A stretch of DNA of 64,000 nucleotides from Nitrosovibrio sp. Nv4. GTDB lineage: Bacteria; Pseudomonadota; Gammaproteobacteria; Burkholderiales; Nitrosomonadaceae. Position 1 is the first letter of the stretch. Each line of letters starts with the position of its first letter. The DNA lies in assembly GCA_945860135.1 (NCBI GenBank), contig CAMAPK010000004.1, positions 1 through 64,000 on the forward strand. Direction: 5' to 3'. Below are positions 29,972 through 40,470 of the stretch, piece after piece. A program made the translations under genes and the position numbers. The notes below the pieces were generated by a model. That model was given only the letters and a program-made list of their open reading frames with translations, searched no databases and had not been told where the DNA came from.

Positions 29972-30073
29972 GATTTCCTCCGTGATTTCTGCTCCGTCAC
30001 CCGGCTGGGTGAAGAGTGATGCTTGCGTGATAAAATCTCATACTTCCGGCAATTAGGCAATCGTGGATTAGTT

Positions 30074-31811
<1,738 letters not shown>

Positions 31812-31857
31812 AGCGATGCTTTGCTTTATCCGGCGAATCCTGTGAGAATCCCTTTCC

Positions 31858-33168
31858 ATGATCCCGATTAAATCTTTCAGCGAACGCCGCCGGAGTCTGG
31901 CAGCACAGATGCAGCAAGGGGTGGCGATTGTTCCCACCTCGCCGGAGCGAGTGCGCAGCCGGGACGCACATTATCCTTATCGTTTCGACAGCTATTTCTA
32001 TTATCTGACGGGTTTCGGCGAACCGGAGGCGCTGCTGGTGCTGGTGGCGGGAACCGCTGGGAGCGAGCCCAAACAGATCCTGTTTTGCCGCGACAAGGAT
32101 AGGGAGCGCGAAATCTGGGACGGATTCCGCCATGGCCCAGAGGCTGCGCGCGCGGCATTCGGTCTTGACGAGGCTTATTCCATCTCCCGGTTGGACGAGA
32201 TGCTACCCAAGTTACTCGCAGACCAGCCTGCGGTATATTGTGCATTGGGGCAGGATGCAGCCTGGGATGCGCGCGTGACCGGCTGGATCAACCAAGTGCG
32301 GGAACAGGCGCGTAGCGGTGTCACTGCACCATCGACAATTCATGACATTCGCCTGCTGTTGGATGAAATGCGTTTGTTCAAAAGCGCGGAGGAGCTGCAA
32401 ATCATGCGCCGCGCGGCGGAAATTTCGAGCGACGCCCACCGCCGGGCGATGCATGCAACCCGCGCCGGATTGCATGAGCACGAAGTAGAAGCGGAGCTGC
32501 TGCACGAATTCCGCCGTCATGGCGCGCAGGCACCCGCTTACACGCCCATCGTCGCGGGTGGTGCCAACGCCTGCGTACTGCATTATATTGACAACAACGC
32601 AGAGCTTAAATCCGGCGACCTGCTGTTGATCGACGCCGGCTGCGAACTGGACGGCTATGCTGCTGACATCACGCGCACGTTTCCGGTGAACGGAAAATTC
32701 AGCCCGGCACAACAGGATGTTTACCAGCTGGTGCTGGCAGCGCAGGCGGCAGCGATCACCGCAGTACGGCCAGGCAATCCCTGGAATGCGCCGCACGAGG
32801 CGGCGTTGCGGGTGCTGGCTCAGGGTTTCATCGATCTGGGATTATGTCAGGGTAGCGTGGACGCGGTCATCCAGTCGGAAGATTACAAACGTTTTTACAT
32901 GCACCGTACTGGCCACTGGCTGGGGCTGGATGTGCACGATGCGGGCGAATACAAACTCAAGGGTGACTGGCGTGCATTGCAGCCGGGCATGACCTTGACG
33001 GTAGAACCAGGTTGCTATCTGCGGCCGGCGGATAACGTGCCGGAGCATTTCTGGAATATCGGGGTGCGGATCGAGGACGATGTCGCGGTAACAGAGAGTG
33101 GATGCGAAGTATTAACGGCGGCCGCGCCCAAGACGGTGGCAGAGATTGAACAGTTGATGCAGCAATGA
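31858..33168 (+). CDS. pepP: Xaa-Pro aminopeptidase
   Basis: The 436-residue M24 metallopeptidase removes N-terminal residues before proline. The aminopeptidase-P N-terminal domain spans about residues 1-140. The pita-bread catalytic domain shows all five metal-ligand segments: LLIDAGCELDGYAADITRTF (two Asp), GHWLGLDVHDAG (His), TVEPGCYL (Glu) and GVRIEDDV (Glu). It is followed by a small membrane protein gene and ubiH. pepP-ubiH linkage is common in proteobacteria, although no functional link is known. Confidence 0.95.
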   Translation: MIPIKSFSERRRSLAAQMQQGVAIVPTSPERVRSRDAHYPYRFDSYFYYLTGFGEPEALLVLVAGTAGSEPKQILFCRDKDREREIWDGFRHGPEAARAAFGLDEAYSISRLDEMLPKLLADQPAVYCALGQDAAWDARVTGWINQVREQARSGVTAPSTIHDIRLLLDEMRLFKSAEELQIMRRAAEISSDAHRRAMHATRAGLHEHEVEAELLHEFRRHGAQAPAYTPIVAGGANACVLHYIDNNAELKSGDLLLIDAGCELDGYAADITRTFPVNGKFSPAQQDVYQLVLAAQAAAITAVRPGNPWNAPHEAALRVLAQGFIDLGLCQGSVDAVIQSEDYKRFYMHRTGHWLGLDVHDAGEYKLKGDWRALQPGMTLTVEPGCYLRPADNVPEHFWNIGVRIEDDVAVTESGCEVLTAAAPKTVAEIEQLMQQ

Positions 33169-33172
33169 TGTC

Positions 33173-33505
33173 ATGGACGACAATCGGAAAATAATCATTA
33201 GGCATATATCCAGGGATGCGGGCACGGGTGCTGCGGAAGAGCGGACCGTACACATTTCTCCTGTTCGCCGCTGGTTGCTTTATCTGCTACTGGTTCCAGG
33301 AATCGTCATCCTGGCCGCTCTGGGGATGTTCTTTTTTGCCGTTTTTCTGGGATTATTCGCGATCGCCGCTGCCGGTTTCTGGTTGCGGCTCTGGTGGTTG
33401 CGGCGGAAATTGCAACAATCCGTGGCGGCAGCAGAGGGCGAATACCAGGTAATCGAAGACGCGGAAATCATAGAAATGAGAAGCGACAAAACAGAGAGTA
33501 AATGA
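33173..33505 (+). CDS. Small membrane protein of unknown function
   Basis: The 110-residue product is not recognised. An uninterrupted hydrophobic stretch runs from about residue 34 to 75 (LLYLLLVPGIVILAAL, then FFFAVFLGLFAIAAAG), enough for two membrane passes. Basic residues lie before (VRRW) and after (WWLRRKLQQ) it, followed by a short acidic cytoplasmic tail. It begins four bases after the pepP stop and ends 28 bases before ubiH, inside a pepP-ubiH operon. The name YidD or similar would be a guess, so none is given. Confidence 0.72.
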   Translation: MDDNRKIIIRHISRDAGTGAAEERTVHISPVRRWLLYLLLVPGIVILAALGMFFFAVFLGLFAIAAAGFWLRLWWLRRKLQQSVAAAEGEYQVIEDAEIIEMRSDKTESK

Positions 33506-33533
33506 ATTGAACGCAAAGGTGCTTAACCATACG

Positions 33534-34697
33534 ATGACGCGCGACCATTACGACCTCATCATCATCGGCGGCGGCCCGGTCGGCATGGCATTGGTGTTGG
33601 CATTGCGCGACAGCGGCGTAGCAGCGCTGTTGCTGGAGGCGCGCGGGGTACCGGAAAAAACCGAAGATATGCGTCCCTTGGCCTTGTCACACGGCAGTCA
33701 TCTGATCCTGCAGCGTCTGGGCGTGTGGCAGGCGCTGCCGGCAGTCACCCCCATTACGACCATACATGTTTCCAATCGTGGCGGTTTCGGCCGTACCGTA
33801 TTGACCGCCGGCGATGTCGGGGTGCCGGCATTGGGCTATGTAGTGAATCACCATGATGTGTTCCGGGCGATGCACGAAGCATTGCAGAGTTGTGGCGCCG
33901 ATTATCTGGATGGTGCTCAGGTAACACGGCTGGAAACAAACGCCGAACAGGGGCAGGTCGAGTTTCAGCATGGCGGCGTGACAAAGCTGGCAACCGCAAA
34001 GCTGCTGGTGCTGGCTGACGGTGGCCGCCTCAGCGGGCAAGTTGAAGGGATAACCCAGCACGTACGTGAATATCATCAATGGGCGGTGGTTGCGCGCATC
34101 AAGACCGCGCTGCCCCAGTGTGGCGTGGCTTACGAGCGTTTCACGCCCGATGGTCCGGTGGCACTGTTGCCGTCAGGCGAGTACTTTGCGCTGGTATGGA
34201 CTGTTTCCCCGGCAGCGGCACAGGAGATACTCGGTCTGGACGACGCAGCTTTTCTCGCGCGATTGCATGATCATTTCGGTGATCGCCTCGGCAACTTCGT
34301 CGATGCCAGCAAACGTTCGGGTTTCCCGCTTGCACTCAAATATGCCGATCCGGTAACGGCGCAACGCGTTGCACTGGTAGGCAATGCGGCACAGACCTTG
34401 CACCCGGTTGCGGGGCAGGGCTTCAATCTGGGGTTGCGCGATGCCTGGGAGCTGGCCGACGAAGTCATCGCGGCAGCAGCCGAGAGCGGCACCCCCGCAA
34501 TGCTGGCAAGATATCGCCACAGGCGCCAGATGGATAGCGGTGCAGGACGGGTGTTCACCGATTCTCTGGTGAAACTCTTTTCCAATGACGATCCCTTGTT
34601 GCGCAGCATGCGCAGTCTGGGATTAAGCGCACTCGATTGCCTGCCGCCAGTCAAGCGTTTTGTCGCGCGCCGCATGATGTTTGGTGCAAGGGGTTGA
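33534..34697 (+). CDS. ubiH: UbiH/UbiF-type FAD-dependent ubiquinone hydroxylase
   Basis: The 387-residue flavoprotein hydroxylates the ubiquinone ring. The FAD-binding fingerprint is IIGGGPVGMAL (residues 10-20), and the second FAD motif VALVGNAAQTLHPVAGQGFN matches UbiH-family proteins. The DG region is LVLADGGRLSG. TTG 33507 is a possible start directly after the previous stop; ATG 33534 gives the normal length. Which ring carbon it acts on cannot be told from sequence alone, since Ubi hydroxylases change regiospecificity between species. Confidence 0.88.
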   Translation: MTRDHYDLIIIGGGPVGMALVLALRDSGVAALLLEARGVPEKTEDMRPLALSHGSHLILQRLGVWQALPAVTPITTIHVSNRGGFGRTVLTAGDVGVPALGYVVNHHDVFRAMHEALQSCGADYLDGAQVTRLETNAEQGQVEFQHGGVTKLATAKLLVLADGGRLSGQVEGITQHVREYHQWAVVARIKTALPQCGVAYERFTPDGPVALLPSGEYFALVWTVSPAAAQEILGLDDAAFLARLHDHFGDRLGNFVDASKRSGFPLALKYADPVTAQRVALVGNAAQTLHPVAGQGFNLGLRDAWELADEVIAAAAESGTPAMLARYRHRRQMDSGAGRVFTDSLVKLFSNDDPLLRSMRSLGLSALDCLPPVKRFVARRMMFGARG

Positions 34698-35101
34698 AGA
34701 ACTTCTAAGGAACCACTGAACCAGTCCTTCGTGGAGCGCGTTGCTGGCAAAATCGAAATGATCGCGATAGGCAGGAAGCAAGAAATTTTGTTCGGTTATT
34801 CCTGTAATTATCTGAGAAAGCCGAGTTTCCAAGAAAAATAACAAAGTTTGTCAGAAAATTCCTACAGTTCCTTGATCTGACAAAGGCTATATTCAGCCTA
34901 TTCTGTTCAGCCTATTCCGAATAGCGGGATAAAAATGATCTCGCGAACCGAGACAAGTTGATAAATGATAATCTTGTTAAAATAAACGAGTACTTCAGCA
35001 TTAAATTCCTTTCCACATTTTCATCGCGGGTTTAGAATTGCACCCCTTCTGCTGCCGTTGCACTTTGTCGTACTTGTCTTGTTATTTAATGAACCAGAAC
35101 C
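34698..35101. other. Intergenic region upstream of dusB-fis with several symmetric elements
   Basis: No supported gene was found in this 404-base gap. It is AT-rich on its right side and should hold the dusB-fis promoter. TTTGTCAGA (34847-34855) and TCTGACAAA (34876-34884) form a perfect 9-base inverted repeat. TTCAGCCTATTC occurs twice, at 34892 and 34906. The second copy runs into the palindrome CTATTC-C-GAATAG (34913-34925). Individual promoter boxes could not be assigned with confidence. Confidence 0.6.
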
Positions 35102-36115
35102 ATGCGAATCGGCCCTCATATTCTCAAAAACAACCTGATTGTCGCGCCGATGGCGGGAGTGACTGACCGTCCTTTCCGGCAGTTGTGCAAGAGCATGGGC
35201 GCGGGTATGGCGGTGTCGGAAATGGTGTCGAGCAATTCGCTGCTGTGGGGCTCGGAAAAGACCCGCCGCCGCGCCGATCATGCGGGCGAAGTTGATCCGA
35301 TCTCGGTGCAGATTGCGGGCGCCGACCCGGCAATGATGGCGGAAGCGGCTCGCTATAACGTAGCGCAGGGCGCGCAGATCATAGATATCAACATGGGTTG
35401 TCCGGCCAAAAAAATCTGCAACGTGATGGCCGGTTCTGCTTTGTTGCGGGACGAATTGCTGGTTGGCAGAATACTCGATGCGGTGGTCGGTGCGGTGGAT
35501 GTTCCCGTTACCCTGAAAATTCGCACCGGCTGGGATACGCAGCACAGAAACGCACTGGCCGTGGCGCGTATCGCCGAAAATGCGGGAGTCCAGGCGCTTG
35601 CCATTCACGGCCGCACCCGTGCATGTGCCTATACCGGCAATGCCGAATACGATACCATCGCAGCAGTGAAAGCCATGGTGAAAATCCCGATCATCGCCAA
35701 CGGTGATATCACCACGCCCGAGAAGGTCAGGCAAGTGCTCGCATACACCGGGGCGGATGCCGTTATGATCGGTCGTGCTGCACAGGGGCGGCCGTGGATA
35801 TTCCGCGAGATCAGCCATTATCTTGCCACCGGCAAGTACCTGCCGCTGCCGGAAGTAAGCGAAATCCACCGTGTGCTGATCAAGCATTTGCATGATCTTT
35901 ACGGTTTTTATGGAGAATATGCCGGCGTACGCATCGCGCGCAAGCACATCTCCTGGTACACCAGGGGATTGGTTGGCTCGGCCGCGTTCCGTCATGCCAT
36001 GAACCAGTTGCAAACCACCGAGCAGCAGATGGCGGCGGTTAATGAATTTTTCAGTGAGCTTGCCAGCTATGGGCGGCGATTGACTTATATTGAGCGTGAG
36101 GAATTGGCTGCATGA
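35102..36115 (+). CDS. dusB: tRNA-dihydrouridine synthase B
   Basis: The 337-residue flavoenzyme reduces a uridine in the tRNA D-loop. The N-terminus MRIGPHILKNNLIVAPMAGVTDRPF is split here by family-typical residues, and the catalytic Cys100 lies in INMGCPAKK. FMN-phosphate residues are in NGDITTPEKVRQVL and GADAVMIGRAAQGRPW. It overlaps fis by four bases (ATGA), the same dusB-fis operon as in enterobacteria, so growth-phase control of the pair is likely. Confidence 0.97.
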   Translation: MRIGPHILKNNLIVAPMAGVTDRPFRQLCKSMGAGMAVSEMVSSNSLLWGSEKTRRRADHAGEVDPISVQIAGADPAMMAEAARYNVAQGAQIIDINMGCPAKKICNVMAGSALLRDELLVGRILDAVVGAVDVPVTLKIRTGWDTQHRNALAVARIAENAGVQALAIHGRTRACAYTGNAEYDTIAAVKAMVKIPIIANGDITTPEKVRQVLAYTGADAVMIGRAAQGRPWIFREISHYLATGKYLPLPEVSEIHRVLIKHLHDLYGFYGEYAGVRIARKHISWYTRGLVGSAAFRHAMNQLQTTEQQMAAVNEFFSELASYGRRLTYIEREELAA

Positions 36116-36348
36116 TTAAAGAAAACGAAATTGCCTGCTGCGTACGCAAGGCCGTAGAAAGCTACCTCAAAGATCTGGATGGTGAGAAACCACATCCTTT
36201 GCATGACATGGTAATACGCAGCGTGGAAAAACCGCTGATTGAGCTGGTGCTGAAATATGCCGGAGATAATCAGACCCGCGCTGCTGAATTGCTGGGCATC
36301 AACCGCAATACCTTGCGCAGCAAAATGAAGCAGTACCGGATCAAATAG
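36112..36348 (+). CDS. fis: Fis family nucleoid-associated DNA-binding protein
   Basis: The 78-residue protein has the Fis C-terminal helix-turn-helix (TRAAELLGINRNTLRSKM, residues 55-72) and the preceding dimerisation helices (PLIELVLKYAGDNQ). It is 20 residues shorter than E. coli Fis because the N-terminal beta-hairpin arm, which contacts recombinases such as Hin, is reduced. Short Fis proteins of this kind are usual in betaproteobacteria. Its start overlaps the dusB stop. Confidence 0.94.
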   Translation: MIKENEIACCVRKAVESYLKDLDGEKPHPLHDMVIRSVEKPLIELVLKYAGDNQTRAAELLGINRNTLRSKMKQYRIK

Positions 36349-36417
36349 GCAGCAAAACGCGCGGCCGGGTAATAAAGTAACGGCTCGCGCCGTCAACCCT
36401 CAGTTGTGTTCCAATAA

Positions 36418-37974
36418 ATGACCATCAAACAAGCTCTGATCAGTGTTTCCGACAAGAGCGGCATTGTCGAGTTGGCACTTGGATTGCGCCAGTTCGGCGT
36501 GACCATACTTTCTACTGGCGGTACCGCCAAGGTGTTGCAGGATGCTGGTGTGGCGGTCACCGAAGTTGGCGATTACACCGGTTTTCCGGAAATGCTCGAC
36601 GGACGCGTCAAAACCCTGCATCCGAAAATTCATGCCGGCATCCTGGCGCGTAGAGATATGCCGGAACATATGACGGCGCTGGAACAGGCGGTGATTCCAA
36701 CCATCGAACTGGTAGTAGTGAATCTTTACCCCTTCAGCCAGACCGCGGCCAAACCTGGTTGTAGTCTGGCAGAGGCTATCGAAAACATCGATATCGGCGG
36801 CCCGACCATGGTGCGCGCTGCGGCAAAGAATCACCAGCATGTGGCGATCGTGACCGATCCGGTGGATTACGCCGCGCTGCTGGCAGAAATGCAATCGACC
36901 GGTGGCGAAGTACGACCGGAGTTTCGTTTCCGGCTTGCGCAAAAGGCGTTCTCGCATACCGCCGCTTACGATAGCGCCATCAGCAACTATCTTACTGCCA
37001 TAGAGCCTGACGGTCAGCGCACTTTCCCCGAGCAGCTCAATCTCAATTTCAGTGTTGCCCAGGACTTGCGTTACGGCGAAAACCCGCATCAGCAAGCCGC
37101 ATTCTATCGCGACCTTGCGCCCGCCCCCGGCAGCCTTGCCAGCTACCACCAGGTACAGGGCAAGGAATTGTCATATAACAACATCGCCGATGCGGACGCG
37201 GCGTGGGAATGCGTCAAGACATTCGACCTGCCCGCCTGTGTGATCATCAAGCATGCCAATCCGTGCGGCGTGGCCGTGGCCGCTACCCCGCTTGCCGCCT
37301 ATCAACTGGCGCTGGCTACTGATCCGACTTCCGCTTTCGGTGGCATCATCGCTTTCAACCGCATATTGGACGGCGCCACGGCTGAAGCGGTGATCAAGCA
37401 GTTCGTCGAAGTGGTGATTGCGCCAGAAGTAACCAATGAAGCAAAACAGATCCTTGCCCAGAAAACCAACGTGCGCGTACTGACTCTGCCATTGCAGGCA
37501 GGCGGCAATGCGCTGGACTTCAAGCGCGTGGGCGGCGGCTTGCTGGTACAGACCCCGGATAATCTCAATGTCACTTCCGCTCAACTGAAAGTGGTAACCA
37601 AAGTGCAACCTACACCGCAGCAGTTGCAGGATTTGCTGTTTGCATGGCGCGTGGCGAAATTCGTCAAATCCAATGCCATCGTATTTTGTGCCAACGGCCA
37701 GACACTGGGCGTGGGCGCAGGACAGATGAGCCGGGTGGACAGCGCACGCATTGCCACGATCAAGGCACAGAATGCGGGACTCTCGCTGGATGGTTCGGTG
37801 GTTGCGTCGGATGCATTTTTCCCATTTCGTGACGGGCTGGATGTGGTGGTTCAGGCGGGCGCCCGGGCGGTCATTCAGCCCGGCGGCAGCATGCGTGATG
37901 CGGAAGTCATCGCCGCTGCGGATGAGCAGGGCGTGGCAATGGTGTTCACCGGGGTGCGGCATTTCAGGCACTAA
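36418..37974 (+). CDS. purH: Bifunctional AICAR formyltransferase/IMP cyclohydrolase
   Basis: The 518-residue enzyme performs the last two steps of IMP synthesis. The N-terminal IMP cyclohydrolase (MGS fold) starts [15 protein letters not shown]. The formyltransferase part holds the RYGENPHQ motif and catalytic Lys-His in [11 protein letters not shown]. The protein closes with FTGVRHFRH as expected. No PurR-like operator was identified upstream. purD follows after a repeat-bearing gap, so the two may be expressed separately. Confidence 0.97.
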   Translation: MTIKQALISVSDKSGIVELALGLRQFGVTILSTGGTAKVLQDAGVAVTEVGDYTGFPEMLDGRVKTLHPKIHAGILARRDMPEHMTALEQAVIPTIELVVVNLYPFSQTAAKPGCSLAEAIENIDIGGPTMVRAAAKNHQHVAIVTDPVDYAALLAEMQSTGGEVRPEFRFRLAQKAFSHTAAYDSAISNYLTAIEPDGQRTFPEQLNLNFSVAQDLRYGENPHQQAAFYRDLAPAPGSLASYHQVQGKELSYNNIADADAAWECVKTFDLPACVIIKHANPCGVAVAATPLAAYQLALATDPTSAFGGIIAFNRILDGATAEAVIKQFVEVVIAPEVTNEAKQILAQKTNVRVLTLPLQAGGNALDFKRVGGGLLVQTPDNLNVTSAQLKVVTKVQPTPQQLQDLLFAWRVAKFVKSNAIVFCANGQTLGVGAGQMSRVDSARIATIKAQNAGLSLDGSVVASDAFFPFRDGLDVVVQAGARAVIQPGGSMRDAEVIAAADEQGVAMVFTGVRHFRH

Positions 37975-38014
37975 TCGGTGTCCGGCAAGGTTTTATCCTA
38001 GACTGTTCGTTAGC

Positions 38015-38112
38015 CCGTTCGTGGTGAGCTTGTCGAACCACACACACTGTAAAACTCGGCCCTTCGACAAGGCCTTTAGTCCTGAGCAAGGCCGAAGGGT
38101 CAGGGCGAACGG
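38015..38112. repeat. Composite palindromic intergenic repeat, copy B
   Basis: This is copy B of the element at 14039-14144, in inverted orientation and eight bases shorter. The outer CCGTTCG/CGAACGG ends and the inner CCCTTCG/CGAAGGG hairpin are conserved; the middle differs. It fills the purH-purD gap, where it could act as a bidirectional terminator or RNA stabiliser. Confidence 0.85.
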
Positions 38113-38196
38113 ATGCTGGCAAATTACATCGTTTCGAGTCTAATGAACAACTTGGGTTTATTATTATTTTTCTGTGGTTGATGGCATCACGATATG

Positions 38197-39501
38197 ATGA
38201 AATTGCTCGTCATCGGCGGCGGTGGAAGGGAACATGCCTTGGCGTGGAAACTGCTCCAGTCGCCACGCGTCTTCAAGGTGTTTGTCGCTCCCGGCAATGC
38301 CGGCACGGCGCTGGAAGACGGTCTGGAAAATCTCCCCATCACTGCCATTCCCGATCTGGCGGAATTTGCCAGAAAAGAAGGTATCTCTTATACAGTGGTC
38401 GGCCCGGAAGTGCCGTTGGCCGCGGGCATTGTGGATACATTCCGTGCCGCCGGCCTGAAAATTTTTGGCCCTACCAGGAAAGCCGCACAACTGGAGGCAT
38501 CCAAGGATTTTTCCAAGGCCTTCATGCAACGCCATGGCATTCCCACCGCTGCGTACGTCACATTCAGCGACCCTGTTGAAGCCCATCGTCATCTGGAACA
38601 AAAAGGCGCACCCATCGTCATCAAAGCCGATGGTCTGGCTGCGGGCAAAGGGGTGGTGGTTGCGCTGACACTGGCCGAAGCGCATGCCGCAGTGGATGCG
38701 ATGCTGGTTGTGAATCAAATGGGCGACGCTGGCGCGCGGGTCGTGATCGAGGAGTATCTGGAGGGAGAGGAGGCCAGCTTCATCGTCATGGCGGATGGTC
38801 ACCATGTGTTGCCGCTCGCCACCAGCCAGGATCACAAACGTCTGCAGGACGGTGATCAGGGCCCCAATACCGGCGGCATGGGTGCGTATTCTCCTGCTCC
38901 GGTGATTTCTCCCGCGCTGCATGCCAGGATCATGCGCGAGGTGATTCAGCCGGTAATGAGCGGCATGGAGCAGGAAGGCGAATGCTATAGCGGTTTTCTT
39001 TATGCCGGGCTGATGATCGCCAAGGATGGCGCCATCAGAGTGCTGGAATTCAACTGCCGCATGGGTGATCCGGAAACGGAACCGATCATGCTGCGTCTGA
39101 AAAGCGATCTGCTGACGCTGGTGGAACATGCGGTGAACGGAACGCTCAACCAGGTGGAAGCCGAGTGGGATCGCCGTGCCGCACTGGGCGTGGTGATGGC
39201 AGCCCATGGCTATCCTGGTACCCCGCGCCAGGGTGACGTGATCAACGGTTTGCCGAAAACTACGCTTACCTCGGCCGCGCCGGAGGATATTCATGTGTTT
39301 CACGCCGCCACCAGATTGGGCGGGAAAGATGGCAAGGAAATCGTGACTGCGGGCGGACGGGTATTGTGCGTTACCGCACTCGGGGACAACATTAAAATAG
39401 CCCAGCGCCGTGCCTATGAAATCGCCGGACAAATTCATTTTGACGATTGCCAAATGCGGTACGATATAGGACATCGTGCTATCAATCAGCGTCGCAAGTA
39501 G
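38197..39501 (+). CDS. purD: Phosphoribosylamine-glycine ligase
   Basis: The 434-residue ATP-grasp enzyme makes GAR in purine synthesis. The N-terminus MKLLVIGGGGREHALAWKL is the family start. The ATP-grasp lid and core appear as PIVIKADGLAAGKGVVVA and VLEFNCRMGDPETE. GPNTGGMGAYSP is also conserved. ATG 38194 lies one codon earlier and is an equally possible start. A short tail after residue 424 is not conserved. No ribosome site is obvious. Confidence 0.96.
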   Translation: MKLLVIGGGGREHALAWKLLQSPRVFKVFVAPGNAGTALEDGLENLPITAIPDLAEFARKEGISYTVVGPEVPLAAGIVDTFRAAGLKIFGPTRKAAQLEASKDFSKAFMQRHGIPTAAYVTFSDPVEAHRHLEQKGAPIVIKADGLAAGKGVVVALTLAEAHAAVDAMLVVNQMGDAGARVVIEEYLEGEEASFIVMADGHHVLPLATSQDHKRLQDGDQGPNTGGMGAYSPAPVISPALHARIMREVIQPVMSGMEQEGECYSGFLYAGLMIAKDGAIRVLEFNCRMGDPETEPIMLRLKSDLLTLVEHAVNGTLNQVEAEWDRRAALGVVMAAHGYPGTPRQGDVINGLPKTTLTSAAPEDIHVFHAATRLGGKDGKEIVTAGGRVLCVTALGDNIKIAQRRAYEIAGQIHFDDCQMRYDIGHRAINQRRK

Positions 39502-39552
39502 CGGATTTACAGACGCCGCCGGCCGCTATGCCGGACTGGAATCGGGGGATCA

Positions 39553-40449
39553 ATGAGCTCTGCACAAGTCAAAGAATTTTTAACCGGGCTGCAGCAACGC
39601 ATCGTTGCAGGTCTGGAGCAGGTCGATGGAAAGTCTTTCCACCGCGATCAATGGGAGCGGCCCGAAGGCGGTGGCGGTTTAAGCTGCGTGCTGGAGCAAG
39701 GCAATGTATTCGAGCGCGGTGGTGTCAATTATTCCCACGTTTTCGGTGGCGGACTACCGGCGTCCGCCACCGCCGCGCGGCCCGAATTGTCCGGACGTTC
39801 GTTCGAGGCGATGGGTGTATCGCTGGTGCTGCATCCGCGCAATCCGTATGCACCCACGGTGCATATGAATGTACGTTTCCTGGAAGCACGCAAGGAGGGG
39901 GCAGAACCGGTATGGTGGTTCGGCGGCGGCATGGATCTGACTCCTTATTATGGTTTTGCAGAAGATGCCGTGCATTTCCACCAGACCTGTAAAAATGCGC
40001 TGCAACCATTCGGCGATGAATATCACCCGCGCTTCAAGAAATGGTGCGACGAATATTTCTACTTGAAGCATCGCAAGGAGCCGCGTGGTGTCGGCGGCAT
40101 TTTCTTTGATGACCTCAGTCAGCCGGATTTCGACACCTGTTTCAACCTGATCCAAAGCGTCGGCGATCATTTTCTGCCTGCCTACGTGCCAATCCTGCAA
40201 CGGCGTCTGGATACGCCTTATGGCGAACATGAGCGCGACTTCCAGGCATATCGTCGCGGGCGCTACGTGGAATTCAATCTGGTGTGGGATCGCGGAACCC
40301 TGTTCGGTCTGCAATCGGGCGGGCGCACCGAATCGATCCTGATGTCGCTGCCGCCGATCGTGAAATGGCGTTACGACTGGAAGCCCGAAGCCGGTAGTGC
40401 GGAAGAAAAGCTCTATACTGATTTTTTGATCGGTAAGGATTGGCTGTAG
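39553..40449 (+). CDS. hemF: Oxygen-dependent coproporphyrinogen III oxidase
   Basis: The 298-residue enzyme converts coproporphyrinogen III to protoporphyrinogen IX using O2. Signature segments are [42 protein letters not shown] and [16 protein letters not shown]. Use of HemF means heme synthesis here works with oxygen. GGGGGATCAATG gives a weak but acceptable ribosome site. It precedes the tpsB gene by 21 bases, probably by chance. Confidence 0.97.
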   Translation: MSSAQVKEFLTGLQQRIVAGLEQVDGKSFHRDQWERPEGGGGLSCVLEQGNVFERGGVNYSHVFGGGLPASATAARPELSGRSFEAMGVSLVLHPRNPYAPTVHMNVRFLEARKEGAEPVWWFGGGMDLTPYYGFAEDAVHFHQTCKNALQPFGDEYHPRFKKWCDEYFYLKHRKEPRGVGGIFFDDLSQPDFDTCFNLIQSVGDHFLPAYVPILQRRLDTPYGEHERDFQAYRRGRYVEFNLVWDRGTLFGLQSGGRTESILMSLPPIVKWRYDWKPEAGSAEEKLYTDFLIGKDWL

Positions 40450-40470
40450 AGCGTTGCAATAAAAAAAATA

